Shown here piece after piece: positions 1-7,213 of a stretch of DNA of 39,837 nucleotides. Source of the DNA: a virus; the IMG/VR virus record IMGVR_UViG_3300022751_000027, positions 1 through 39,837 of that record. One strand, given 5' to 3'. A program made the position numbers and the translations under genes. Under the pieces are notes generated by a model. That model ran no database searches. It had not been told where the DNA came from and saw nothing but the letters and a program-made list of their open reading frames with translations. Positions within the stretch are counted from its first letter, which is position 1. Every line of letters begins with the position of its first letter.

Positions 1-107
1 GTAGGCGTATTAGTAGGTCTTATTTACCAAAACTTAAAAGCGAAATGCTTAGCAATAAGCTAACGGCTAAAGGATTGGAGCTTAAAAAAGCAGAAGCAAT
101 AAACTAA
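1..107 (+). CDS. 3' end of ERF-family recombinase gene (duplicate of 39695-39801)
   Basis: The last 34 codons and the stop of the erf-like gene, cut by the window edge. The same residues end the complete gene at 39070-39801. On the circular genome this is not a second gene. It only marks where the sequence was opened. Confidence 0.9.
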   Translation, partial: RRISRSYLPKLKSEMLSNKLTAKGLELKKAEAIN

Positions 108-116
108 CCCCCCCCC

Positions 117-138
117 GCCCCGTTTTTGGGGCTTTTTT
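117..138 (+). terminator. Rho-independent terminator after erf
   Basis: A GCCCC / GGGGC stem with a GTTTTT loop followed by six T, preceded by a run of nine C. It lies 10 nt after the erf stop codon, so it should end or attenuate the 38439-39801 recombination transcript before the exonuclease gene at 155. Confidence 0.85.
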
Positions 139-154
139 AATATAAGGAAAGAAA

Positions 155-859
155 ATGACACAAGAAATAGCTATTGGTATTGATTTTGAAACTACTGGCA
201 TAGATGCTAATAATTCGGAAGTAATAGAGTACGCATTAGTAACCTACTGCACTGCCTTTAAAAGTATGATTTCTAGCCTTTCAAATTTGGTTAAACCAAC
301 AAAAGAAATAGGCAAAGAAACTGAATTATTGACTGGAATAAATCAATTAATGTTAAATAATTATGGTATAGAGCAAAATGCAATGATTACGCATATTAAC
401 ATGCGTTTTAAAAACGCTAAATATCTAATAGCACATAATGCTGAATTTGAAATTTCATTTTTAGACAAAATGCAAGGCTTGGAATATAAGCATTTAGAAA
501 TTATAGACACAATGAAAGATATTAATTACCCTCCTTTTATGAAAAATAGAGACTTAGAAAGATTATCTCTTTATCATAAATGCCCTAACTTAAATGCACA
601 CAGGGCTTTGCCTGATACATTAACTATGCTAAATATATTAAGTCAATATGAATTTAGCAAAATTTTAGAATATAAAAATATTCCAACAGTTAAGATAATT
701 TCTTTAGCTGGCTTTGATAAAAAAGATTTAGTTAAAGGCTTGGGCTTTTTTTGGGACGCAAATAATAGGTTTTGGTTTATGGATATTAAAATAAATTTTC
801 TAGAAAATATAGAAAACTCTTTAAAAGAAAATGATATTAAATATAGAATACAAAATTAA
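155..859 (+). CDS. DnaQ-like (DEDDh) 3'-5' exonuclease
   Basis: A 234-aa protein with an RNase T/DnaQ exonuclease fold. ExoI is D10-F-E12-T near the N-terminus. ExoII is H94-N-A-E-F-E99, with Glu where Asp is usual. ExoIII is H149-R-A-L-P-D154, the DEDDh signature. A C-terminal segment (about residues 175-234) with GFFWDANNRFWF resembles the short C-terminal extension of ExoX-like nucleases. It follows a good SD (AAGGAAAG before ATG). Its position right after erf and the YqaJ exonuclease suggests a role in phage DNA recombination or replication end-processing. The exonuclease call is firm; the exact substrate is inferred. Confidence 0.85.
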   Translation: MTQEIAIGIDFETTGIDANNSEVIEYALVTYCTAFKSMISSLSNLVKPTKEIGKETELLTGINQLMLNNYGIEQNAMITHINMRFKNAKYLIAHNAEFEISFLDKMQGLEYKHLEIIDTMKDINYPPFMKNRDLERLSLYHKCPNLNAHRALPDTLTMLNILSQYEFSKILEYKNIPTVKIISLAGFDKKDLVKGLGFFWDANNRFWFMDIKINFLENIENSLKENDIKYRIQN

Positions 860-889
860 ATAACAACCAGCCCACTATAAGGAGTGATG

Positions 890-1063
890 ATGAAATTCAT
901 ATTAATAGCGATTTACTTAAATTCTATGGTTCCAGTATCTGAATTTAATAGCCAAGTAGCGTGTACGAATACTTTAATAAAAGTTGCACATGAAACGCTA
1001 AGTGTAGATTATAAAGAATTTGTAAAGCCAAAGTTAATTTGCGTAGAGAAAGGTAAGGAATAA
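890..1063 (+). CDS. Small putative exported protein, 57 aa
   Basis: Starts at the second of two tandem ATGs, which gives the better spacing to the SD AAGGAG. The N-terminus (MKFILIAIYLNSMVPVS) is hydrophobic like a signal peptide, and the mature part has two cysteines that could form a disulfide in the periplasm. The stop overlaps the next start (TAATG), so the two genes are probably translationally coupled. I do not recognise a family. Small periplasmic phage proteins of this form can act in exclusion, but nothing here proves that. Confidence 0.7.
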   Translation: MKFILIAIYLNSMVPVSEFNSQVACTNTLIKVAHETLSVDYKEFVKPKLICVEKGKE

Positions 1064-1380
1064 TGGCAATAATTAAAATTGATGACTATACATGGCATTA
1101 TGTGCTTTTAGGAGGCATGCAACCCATGCCAATTTATAAAATTATTAAAGGCGGTTCGTATTTTCAAATAATGCCTGCTACATATCATGCACTGCAATGC
1201 GTAAGTTCAAATCCATTTCATCAGTTCTACTTTGCAACAGTGGAGGCGTGCGAAGAAGCGATAGATGCACATTTGGATAAATTAGAGCGTGAAAAAAATA
1301 TTATAGAAGTGGAGTACAAAGAACCAAAGCAAACCCTTTGGCAAAAAATTAAACGATTTTTAGGAGTAACTAAATGTTAG
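1063..1380 (+). CDS. Hypothetical protein, 105 aa
   Basis: Unrecognised 105-aa early protein. The N-terminal half is aromatic-rich (DDYTWHYVLL, PIYKIIKGGSYFQI). An acidic helix follows (EACEEAIDAHLDKLEREK), then a basic tail ending WQKIKRFLGVTKC that could be an amphipathic anchor. It is coupled to the preceding 57-aa gene by TAATG, and its 3' end overlaps the following zinc-ribbon gene by 7 nt. Confidence 0.75.
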   Translation: MAIIKIDDYTWHYVLLGGMQPMPIYKIIKGGSYFQIMPATYHALQCVSSNPFHQFYFATVEACEEAIDAHLDKLEREKNIIEVEYKEPKQTLWQKIKRFLGVTKC

Positions 1381-1514
1381 AACTAGAATGCCCGCACTGC
1401 AACCATATGAATTACTGGACTGAAATACTACACCAAGAAACAATAGAATGTGAGGCGTGCAAAAAAGATATATATCACGGCTTAAGCATTTATAACGGCG
1501 ATGAAAAGGAGTAG
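1374..1514 (+). CDS. Zinc-ribbon mini-protein, 46 aa
   Basis: Two CxxC knuckles (CPHC near residue 6 and CEAC near residue 29) spaced like a treble-clef or zinc-ribbon metal site. It has a TAGGAGT SD about 6 nt before the ATG, overlaps the previous gene by 7 nt, and its last codons contain the SD of the next gene. Such single-ribbon peptides are common in phage early operons. The molecular target cannot be read from the sequence. Confidence 0.75.
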   Translation: MLELECPHCNHMNYWTEILHQETIECEACKKDIYHGLSIYNGDEKE

Positions 1515-1518
1515 AGAA

Positions 1519-2085
1519 ATGACAAAGTTTACATGGTATACGGACCTTAATAAAATACAACATACATGTTACGACTATAATCGTATGGTAAAAGTTTGCA
1601 TTAATACAGCAGACAAAGCTGTCACTTACTATAAAGGTGATAGCACGCCATTATTTACACAGATGTATGATGTAGGAAGTGATATAGAGCTTCTTAAAGA
1701 AGAATGCGAAGAATATTTAAGCAGAATACATTTAGATTTTAATTTAAAGGATATAGGAATGAACGAAAACTATATAAAATGCGAATATCCGCTAGTTGGA
1801 AAAACTGGGGGATTATTTGAAAAACCTGCTCAAGAGGAAATTATAGAGCAATTCCAAAATAAAATTAAAGCTGAGCAAATTAACCAAGACATGGACTTCA
1901 TCAACAAAGTAGCTATTGAGGCTATGAAAGAAGCACTAAAAACTTTAAGCATGAAGCAAGGCGAGCCTCAAGACATGATATTTAAAGGCGTATCAACTTA
2001 TTGTTATAGCTTAGGCAAAGCCATGCTAGAACAAAGCAAAAAAGTAAGGGCGGAATTAATAAATAAGGATACACAAAATGACTAA
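1519..2085 (+). CDS. Hypothetical protein, 188 aa
   Basis: The start MTKFTWYTDL was chosen because AGGAG stands 7 nt upstream; an upstream ATG at 1501 lies inside the preceding gene and adds only six residues. The C-terminal half (from about residue 105) is predicted helical and charged (EEIIEQFQNKIKAEQINQDMD). It overlaps the following gene by 8 nt. No family recognised. Early-operon position only. Confidence 0.7.
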   Translation: MTKFTWYTDLNKIQHTCYDYNRMVKVCINTADKAVTYYKGDSTPLFTQMYDVGSDIELLKEECEEYLSRIHLDFNLKDIGMNENYIKCEYPLVGKTGGLFEKPAQEEIIEQFQNKIKAEQINQDMDFINKVAIEAMKEALKTLSMKQGEPQDMIFKGVSTYCYSLGKAMLEQSKKVRAELINKDTQND

Positions 2086-2974
2086 CGAAACAAAAGACTT
2101 AGACCCATGCGAAATAGGCGGAGGGGTTACTGATGTTTGTAGAGGGCAGGAAACAAAAATATTTAATATTCAAGAGGATAACGGCGAAATAGTAAAGGTA
2201 CGTATACCTCAAGATGACATGGGATTTAAAAGACGTAGCGGAATGGAGCTTAACTATCATAGGGGAGGCATGACGGAATTTGAAAAAAACTTTCTTCAAA
2301 CCCCTAAGCAAAATATAGATAACAGCAACGGCAATGCTTTAGAGTTTACGCAAACACAAGGAGAATGGATTATGCCTTACGATGACTTACAAAACACAAT
2401 AAAGGAGAATACACCTTTATTTAAAGAGCTGGGTATATTAGATGAAAATGACAATTTTGATGATAAAAAATATCATGAACTTATAAATGAAAATATTTTC
2501 AATAACGAAAACACAAAAATGGTAACTATACCAAATCGAACACCTAATCAATTAGCTACAACTAATATTTTACGTAAAGAAGCGGAAAGAATGCTTGATA
2601 ATGGAGCAAAATTTTATGGCTATGAAAATTCTAAGGATATGGTAGAAAAAACAAAAGATGATTTACAAGACCTAATAATAACCAAAGACGACCTACAGCA
2701 ACTAAAAGTATTAGACAAACCCACAGATACACAATCTAGGCTAGTATGGATTTTTAGAACCGTAGCTTATGAGTATGACAGAGGTAAAAAAGGGTGTAGA
2801 ATACCATTAAATGAGATAGGCATTAATGGCTTAACATTAAGGAGGCAAGGAGATAAAGAAAGATATAAGTTTGAAAAAGATATATCAAAACCATTAGAAC
2901 AAGCTGGGTACACTGTAAACATGATGTTTAATATGGAACTCATTGGCGACTGCCTAGAAATAGTGTGGGGTTGA
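2078..2974 (+). CDS. Hypothetical early protein, 298 aa
   Basis: The largest unrecognised protein of the early block. It has a low-complexity hydrophilic N-terminus, a central acidic region (residues about 100-150), and a C-terminal 80 residues (LVWIFRTVAYEYDRGKKG onward) that look folded and mixed alpha/beta. No helicase, primase or DnaA-interaction motif is visible, so a replication role would be speculation. The start overlaps the end of the previous gene. Confidence 0.7.
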   Translation: MTNETKDLDPCEIGGGVTDVCRGQETKIFNIQEDNGEIVKVRIPQDDMGFKRRSGMELNYHRGGMTEFEKNFLQTPKQNIDNSNGNALEFTQTQGEWIMPYDDLQNTIKENTPLFKELGILDENDNFDDKKYHELINENIFNNENTKMVTIPNRTPNQLATTNILRKEAERMLDNGAKFYGYENSKDMVEKTKDDLQDLIITKDDLQQLKVLDKPTDTQSRLVWIFRTVAYEYDRGKKGCRIPLNEIGINGLTLRRQGDKERYKFEKDISKPLEQAGYTVNMMFNMELIGDCLEIVWG

Positions 2975-2976
2975 TT

Positions 2977-3219
2977 ATGACACTACAAGAATTAGAGAGC
3001 CTCATAAGAGAATATGCTATTGAAAAATATAGTGTAATTAACTCAATTACTTTACCTACAGACCAATATAGTACATTAATTGAGGATTGTGCATCTAAAA
3101 TATTTGGTTTCCATAATCAAAATGGTATATGTAGTTTAGATATTTGGGGCATAAAAATATATCGCTCAGAACATGGCGAAAAAATCATTGATAGTCAAAG
3201 TCGGAATTATGAAATTTAA
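2977..3219 (+). CDS. Hypothetical protein, 80 aa
   Basis: The ATG at 2977 (MTLQELESLIREYA) is preferred over an in-frame GTG 12 nt upstream that lies inside the preceding gene. SD-like TGGGG precedes it. It begins with an amphipathic helix, and the rest is unrecognised. The 3' end overlaps the YopX-like gene start by 11 nt. Confidence 0.65.
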   Translation: MTLQELESLIREYAIEKYSVINSITLPTDQYSTLIEDCASKIFGFHNQNGICSLDIWGIKIYRSEHGEKIIDSQSRNYEI

Positions 3220-3562
3220 ATTTAAAGTATGGGATAACATAAAAAATACTTGGATTGTAGACCCTAAAATTAATGCTAAAGGTAAATATATAGGGCAAAC
3301 ATCAGAAGCTGGGAGGTTTGAAGTCAGACCCTACATCGGCCTCAAAGACCGCAACGGCAATGAAATTTATTTGAATGATGATGTAAAAATTGAGGGCGTA
3401 GGAATTGTAAAAGTAATATTTCAATTAGGTGCATTCGGATATATTTTCCCTAAAAGTAATAATTTTGTTCCATTTGCAATGGACATCGCAGACGGAAGTT
3501 TTAATATTAATAATAATTCTATACAAGAAATAGAACTAATAGAGGAGGCTGGGAATGAGTAA
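3209..3562 (+). CDS. YopX-family phage protein
   Basis: A 117-aa protein with the YopX-family pattern. The N-terminus is FKFKVWDNIKNTWI. The diagnostic block YIGLKDRNGNEIYLNDDVK follows around residue 55, then a beta-rich segment. YopX-like proteins are widespread in phage and prophage early regions; their function is not settled. The start MKFKFKVWD overlaps the previous gene's last codons and was chosen because family members begin with this motif. Confidence 0.85.
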   Translation: MKFKFKVWDNIKNTWIVDPKINAKGKYIGQTSEAGRFEVRPYIGLKDRNGNEIYLNDDVKIEGVGIVKVIFQLGAFGYIFPKSNNFVPFAMDIADGSFNINNNSIQEIELIEEAGNE

Positions 3563-3812
3563 ATTATATTTAATCTCTCAAGATGTAAATGATGATTATG
3601 ATACGTACGATAGTGCAGTTGTTGTAGCAGAAAATGAGGAAAGGGCTAAGGAAATACACCCTAATAGTGATGATGCTGATGATGAGGGTAATTTTTCTGA
3701 TTTTCATACTTGGGCAAAAAATATATCTCAAGTAAAAGTTAAATACATTGGCGAGGCTAGCAAAGATTTAGAGGCTGGTAGTGTTGTAATTTATAGTTTT
3801 AATGCGGGGTAA
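3555..3812 (+). CDS. Hypothetical acidic protein, 85 aa
   Basis: Strong SD (AGGAGG) 6 nt before the ATG and an 8-nt overlap with the YopX gene. Very acidic in the middle (HPNSDDADDEGNFSDF). The C-terminal half (VKVKYIGEAS...GSVVIYSFNAG) is beta-like. It resembles small phage proteins of about 80 residues that start LYLISQDVNDDYDTYD and are found beside YopX-like genes, but I cannot name a function. Confidence 0.7.
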   Translation: MSKLYLISQDVNDDYDTYDSAVVVAENEERAKEIHPNSDDADDEGNFSDFHTWAKNISQVKVKYIGEASKDLEAGSVVIYSFNAG

Positions 3813-3814
3813 AT

Positions 3815-4135
3815 ATGACTAAAACATACCACGCATCTCAAATAATGTTAATAGAAAACCGAGAGATTAGTTTTACTTATAGAGAAAAGCAAATCCAATT
3901 TGTAAAAGGAGGTAGCTTTATCAAGATAAGGCATGATGAATCTACTACATGCAACCTTAGGCTTGATAGCTTAGAAACAAACGAGAGGTACGCTTTAGAG
4001 AATTTAACCAAAAATAATGAAGCTTACATTATTAGCGTTTTAACTAGGTTTGTTAAAAACTTAAACCATCAAAATAGATTCGATTCTATCGTTCCGCAAT
4101 CGTGGGGTGCAATTTTTCCTAGAGGGGTAAAATGA
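3815..4135 (+). CDS. Hypothetical protein, 106 aa
   Basis: Unrecognised 106-aa protein of mixed composition with no clear motif. SD GGGG lies upstream of the ATG. Its TGA overlaps the ATG of the following 23-aa membrane peptide (ATGA), so that peptide depends on its translation. Confidence 0.65.
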   Translation: MTKTYHASQIMLIENREISFTYREKQIQFVKGGSFIKIRHDESTTCNLRLDSLETNERYALENLTKNNEAYIISVLTRFVKNLNHQNRFDSIVPQSWGAIFPRGVK

Positions 4136-4203
4136 CAATAATTGAAGCCCTAATCTTACTTTTAATCATAGCCTACTTTGTGGGCTTTTTTTATGTCTTG
4201 TAG
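4132..4203 (+). CDS. 23-aa single-span membrane peptide overlapping the terminator
   Basis: ATGA-coupled to the preceding gene. Almost the whole product is a transmembrane helix (MTIIEALILLLIIAYFVGFF). The codons for its last third form the 4170-4192 terminator, so the peptide would be completed only on transcripts that read through. It may be a real small membrane protein or a chance ORF over the terminator. The precise start-stop overlap and perfect hydrophobicity favour the former. Confidence 0.5.
   Translation: MTIIEALILLLIIAYFVGFFYVL
4170..4192 (+). terminator. Terminator of the early rightward operon
   Basis: AGCCTAC / GTGGGCT (7 pairs including one T-G), a TTT loop, followed by a run of seven T. 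It separates the rightward early block from the converging leftward late block that ends at 4207. Confidence 0.85.
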
Positions 4204-4206
4204 ATG

Positions 4207-4686
4207 TTATTTCTTAGTAAGCCATGTTACCGCTAGTGCTAAACCTGCACTAGCTAAAGCAGTCAATCCGCCCCAAACTATTTTAGTTATAGTTGATACT
4301 TCTATAGTAGTAATATTCTTTAACTGCCCCTCAAGCTTTTTTAAATCGTTTTTTATAATTGATGTATCAGTGGTATTTATGCTAAGCTGTATATCCATTA
4401 TAGTTTGTTTTTTTTCAATCTCAGCTTGTTTTTTTTCTACTCGTTCTAGTGCTTCATAAACTGTATTTTTGATAGTGATTAAATCTTTATCCCTCTTTTC
4501 CCGCCAAGCATCAGCCTTAGCCTCCGCCCTTTCAACCGCTAGTCTCACATCTTTAATCAAATCTCGAATATCATCATCACGCTCTCTATATTTTTTGTCG
4601 AGACGTTCCTCTATCTTATCTATAAAATCAAGAGTATCTATCTCTAGTATGTTTTGTGATTTCTTGGCTTGTCTAGTATTTTGCAT
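4207..4686 (-). CDS. Coiled-coil protein with C-terminal membrane span, holin-like candidate
   Basis: The 159-aa form from MQNTRQAKKS. It has a long charged coiled coil (DKIEERLDKKYRERDDDIRDL onward, through VEKKQAEIEKKQ) and one C-terminal transmembrane helix (IVWGGLTALASAGLALAVTWL) ending in KK. This topology resembles XhlA-type hemolysin/holin accessory proteins. Being last in the late operon, near the endolysin, agrees with a lysis role, but this is inference. An in-frame ATG at 4794 would add 36 residues; a strong RNA hairpin (4700-4748) lies in that extension, so I prefer the internal start, though its SD is weak. Confidence 0.6.
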   Translation of the reverse strand: MQNTRQAKKSQNILEIDTLDFIDKIEERLDKKYRERDDDIRDLIKDVRLAVERAEAKADAWREKRDKDLITIKNTVYEALERVEKKQAEIEKKQTIMDIQLSINTTDTSIIKNDLKKLEGQLKNITTIEVSTITKIVWGGLTALASAGLALAVTWLTKK

Positions 4687-4699
4687 AATCTTAATAGGT

Positions 4700-4748
4700 G
4701 TAGCCGTTCGGACGCTTTCTGATGTTTCATCAAAAAAGCAACGGCTAC
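4700..4748 (-). promoter_or_regulatory. Long imperfect hairpin 13 nt upstream of the coiled-coil gene
   Basis: On the minus strand a 9-bp perfect outer stem (GTAGCCGTT/AACGGCTAC) encloses GCTTT/AAAGC and then GATG/CATC with an AAA loop, a near-continuous 18-bp hairpin. It sits just before the preferred start at 4686 and has no T-run, so it is more likely a translational control or processing element than a terminator. Confidence 0.55.
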
Positions 4749-4811
4749 ATAGCGATACAATAAAGCCATAGTCCGATATAGCTAGTTTGTGCATTGATTT
4801 TAGGGTAAATA

Positions 4812-5207
4812 CTAGGGTATGTCAAGGTTAGCAAGTATATTACTTAACAATATATTATATTCTTTATATAAATTAGAATAATCATCAATTATTTTATAAT
4901 TATCAATATAATTACACACATCTGGGCTTTGGTCAGGGTCTGCTATAGAATACCAAATAGAAACAAATATATCACCCAACTGCAATATATATTGTGTTTT
5001 AGTGCTGTATTTGCAGTGTTTAACGAATGGATTTGTAAACACGATAATGCCAGCATAAAGAGAGTCACACTCTATGAGAGTAGACATAAACTGATATAAT
5101 TCATTTAAAAATACATCATCTTGCCTATTTTGCTTAATTGAGCATAAGATTTTTTCCGCTTTATCCCTAAAATGGTATTGATTATCGAGCTTTTCAAGAT
5201 TTGACAT
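4812..5207 (-). CDS. Hypothetical protein, 131 aa
   Basis: Unrecognised late-operon protein, mostly helical by eye, tyrosine- and asparagine-rich, with four cysteines. It has a good SD (AAGGAAAA before the ATG) and starts 10 nt after the end of the Rha gene. No domain seen. Confidence 0.7.
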   Translation of the reverse strand: MSNLEKLDNQYHFRDKAEKILCSIKQNRQDDVFLNELYQFMSTLIECDSLYAGIIVFTNPFVKHCKYSTKTQYILQLGDIFVSIWYSIADPDQSPDVCNYIDNYKIIDDYSNLYKEYNILLSNILANLDIP

Positions 5208-5217
5208 TTACTTTTCC

Positions 5218-5898
5218 TTAGTGCAGTTGTTTGGCTTTATATTTAGCGTCAAAATACTTTTTTAATTGTAATTTGCGGTCATCGTATTCCATGCCTATTT
5301 TTAAAAATGTAGCATTCATAGCCTGCAATTCAATTATAGCTTCGGCTTGTTCGCAAGTTATATATGGACGGATTGATTGCCTTTCTTCTAAATTATGCTT
5401 TTCTCTAAATTTCTTTGCGTTCATTCCTAAAGCAATTACATAAATTAAATTATTTTCTTGTGTAAATCCAAACTTCTTATAATTAGCACTGTCGCTATTT
5501 TCTATTGCATATTTAATTGCGTCTTGATAGGCTGGGTATTCTAATTTTAATGCTTGGCGTGTTTGTAGTTCTTTTGCCATGTTATTAAAAGCATTAATAT
5601 ATGCCTCTTTAAATTTCATAGCTTTTTCGCCCGTGTAACCCATAATTAACATTATTAATCCGTCTTTTGTAAGAAGGTAAAATCTTTCATTTCTAAAACC
5701 ACCATTTGGCATTTTTATTTTGTGAGATGTAAGCGAAAAATTTCGTTGACTAAAATCTATACTTAGAGTTTTTAATATGTCATCAATGCTTTTTAAAACA
5801 TCAGAATGTCTTTTGTCAAAAACCTCTGAAACCTTAATGGAAGATGTTTTTAATTGATTATCTTTAGTTATCATAACTAATTCATTTGAATTTAGCAT
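5218..5898 (-). CDS. rha: Rha-family phage regulatory protein
   Basis: A 226-aa protein. Residues about 5-110 match the phage regulatory protein Rha family: SSIKVSEVFDKRHSDVLKSI, then NFSLTSHKIKMPNGG and YLLTKDGLIMLIMGYTGEKAM. The C-terminal half is a separate basic domain. Rha proteins occur in lambdoid phages as modulators of lysogeny and growth. The start MLNSNELVM was chosen for AGGA 6 nt upstream; a longer frame back to 5961 runs through a structured leader. It sits at the distal end of the late operon, after the endolysin. Confidence 0.85.
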   Translation of the reverse strand: MLNSNELVMITKDNQLKTSSIKVSEVFDKRHSDVLKSIDDILKTLSIDFSQRNFSLTSHKIKMPNGGFRNERFYLLTKDGLIMLIMGYTGEKAMKFKEAYINAFNNMAKELQTRQALKLEYPAYQDAIKYAIENSDSANYKKFGFTQENNLIYVIALGMNAKKFREKHNLEERQSIRPYITCEQAEAIIELQAMNATFLKIGMEYDDRKLQLKKYFDAKYKAKQLH

Positions 5899-5929
5899 AT
5901 ATTTATTCCTAGTAAATATGGCGGATAGG

Positions 5930-5985
5930 TTCGTACGACATCTAGGAATGCCCCTACCCATAGATTTTTTAGATGTAAGTACGAA
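5930..5985 (-). promoter_or_regulatory. Hairpin in the rha leader
   Basis: TTCGTAC/GTACGAA (7 bp) stacked through a GA/TAA internal loop on CATCTA/TAGATG (6 bp), enclosing a 25-nt loop. It ends 31 nt upstream of the rha start. On its far side is a tandem CGTAG motif (around 6001-6015). This could be an mRNA structure controlling rha or a DNA operator; no T-run follows. Confidence 0.5.
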
Positions 5986-6054
5986 TTTACATTTTTAAAT
6001 CGCTACGACTACGATATAGTTAAATTATAACATTTTATTATTTATTTTTCAAAT

Positions 6055-6219
6055 TTAATCATTTACATACTCATCTATTTTTATGCCAACTACACCTTCC
6101 CATAATTGTACATGGGTATGGTCTATAGTAATATGCGTATGTGGGTGTAGAGTGTTTAAAAACTTAACTAATGGTTTAGCTAATTCCTCTAATTCTTTTT
6201 GTTGCTTTTCATTTAACAT
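6055..6219 (-). CDS. Small conserved-looking phage protein, 54 aa
   Basis: A 54-codon ORF with a clear SD (AAAGGAAAA before the ATG) directly after the endolysin gene. It has a charged helical N-terminus (MLNEKQQKELEELAKPLVKF) followed by a histidine-alternating strand (HPHTHITIDHTHVQLWEG). The alternating-His strand is typical of small phage proteins of unknown function. Metal binding is possible but unproven. Confidence 0.75.
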   Translation of the reverse strand: MLNEKQQKELEELAKPLVKFLNTLHPHTHITIDHTHVQLWEGVVGIKIDEYVND

Positions 6220-6230
6220 ATATTTTTCCT

Positions 6231-6686
6231 TTATTTTAAAATAATCCCTTTTGGATAAACTACTTTTTTATTAACAACCATCATTGTCATTACCTGCATT
6301 CTAGGCTTTTTATCTAGCTCATTTAAACCCCAATGTACCCATGAACCCTCATAAATAAGCTGGTCATAAATTAAATTACTAGCTTGTAAAGCCCTGCATA
6401 CCTCATAAGGCGAACCGAAATCAGGGCAAGTGAAATCACATGCTAAAGCTTTTAAATGGTAGCTAGTTCTACTTCCGCCTACTGATTTATTAACCGCTGG
6501 GTTTCTATAGCCACTATTAATTAATATTTTATTATTAAGCAATATAATGCGTACCTTGTCCATGCTTTCAGCTAGCTTAAAAGCATTTGGCATTAAGTGT
6601 TTAGGGATAGAATTATCCAAGCCTAATCTTTCCGCACGTTCTGAGCGGGTAAATTCTGCTAGTGTGAAGTGTGCGGATAGGTTCAT
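6231..6686 (-). CDS. Peptidase M15-type endolysin (peptidoglycan L,D/D,D-peptidase)
   Basis: A 151-aa protein of the Peptidase_M15_3 type: N-terminal FTLAEFTRSERAERLGLDN, SGYRNPAVNKSVGG, then zinc ligands H77 (SYHLKALACDF), D84 and H118 (WVHWG), with E113 as likely general base. It cleaves peptide cross-links or stems in peptidoglycan and is the likely lysis enzyme. No signal peptide, so it needs a holin. It lies with a lipoprotein gene (8232-8414) and a coiled-coil membrane protein (4207-4686) in the late operon. Its start overlaps the stop of the upstream nuclease gene. Confidence 0.9.
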   Translation of the reverse strand: MNLSAHFTLAEFTRSERAERLGLDNSIPKHLMPNAFKLAESMDKVRIILLNNKILINSGYRNPAVNKSVGGSRTSYHLKALACDFTCPDFGSPYEVCRALQASNLIYDQLIYEGSWVHWGLNELDKKPRMQVMTMMVVNKKVVYPKGIILK

Positions 6687-7213
6687 TATTTTGTTATTCC
6701 AAGTCTTTTAAATTCAGTAATAAATTTATACTTATTAAATATATGTTTAGCGTCATCAAGTGCATTATGTGGATTTTCGTTTGTAGGCAATGCTGGTAAT
6801 ATAGCCTTATCTGTTATGAGTTGCTGTATATCTTTTGCTAACCAAGGTATATTACTAGGCTTATCTATTGCCTTACCCCATAACTGGCATAATGCTACAA
6901 AGTCATAAGCACAATATTCGCCCCATAACTCTATATCATCGCCTGTTATAAATTGATTAACTTCGTGTGCTATTTCATGTTTTTGTTTCCAAATATCGGT
7001 ATTATATTTTTCTACAGTAAATCTACCAGATTCTATATCAAACTCTGTTAATTTGGATAAAACATTTTGTTTAAGCCACGTATCAGCAGAATGGAAATTA
7101 AAACCTGAATTTTGCAAATATAATTCCCTGCCGTCTTCGCAAACTATACCTATACTGATTAAATCAATAGTTTTACCATTTTCTAAAAATTCCGTATCAA
7201 AAAAATATCTCAT
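6686..7213 (-). CDS. Rv2179c-like DEDDh 3'-5' exoribonuclease
   Basis: A 175-aa protein beginning MRYFFDTEFLENGKTIDLIS, the ExoI motif D6-x-E8 in the form typical of the Rv2179c-like exoribonuclease family. The C-terminal NPHNALDDA supplies the ExoIII His and Asp. Members trim RNA 3' ends; phage versions may process transcripts. It overlaps neighbours at both ends by single nucleotides, which indicates tight coupling in the late operon. Confidence 0.85.
   Translation of the reverse strand: MRYFFDTEFLENGKTIDLISIGIVCEDGRELYLQNSGFNFHSADTWLKQNVLSKLTEFDIESGRFTVEKYNTDIWKQKHEIAHEVNQFITGDDIELWGEYCAYDFVALCQLWGKAIDKPSNIPWLAKDIQQLITDKAILPALPTNENPHNALDDAKHIFNKYKFITEFKRLGITK

Larger units (their letters stand above)
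1..144. repeat. Terminal overlap, copy 1 (circular junction)
   Basis: This stretch repeats at 39695-39837. It covers the 3' end of the erf gene and its terminator. The copies differ by one base: five T here and four in the other copy, in the terminator loop. Terminally overlapping contigs like this come from circular or circularly permuted molecules, so the genome unit is about 39,694 bp. The repeat is very probably not a biological terminal repeat, because it sits inside a gene and has no packaging-site features. Confidence 0.9.

Noticed and set aside
105-122. Run of nine C as a programmed slippage site
   Set aside because: It lies after the erf stop codon, outside any coding frame that could use it.
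4178-4771. Two plus-strand ORFs antisense to the coiled-coil gene
   Set aside because: Low-complexity Ser/Leu shadow frames without SD, and converging on the early terminator.
5919-6684. Repeated GCGGATAGGTTC at 5921 and 6673, giving NLSA-x-FT in two frames
   Set aside because: A 12-bp match is expected by chance at this genome size. The rha-leader frame shows no other similarity to the endolysin, so a duplicated gene fragment is not supported.
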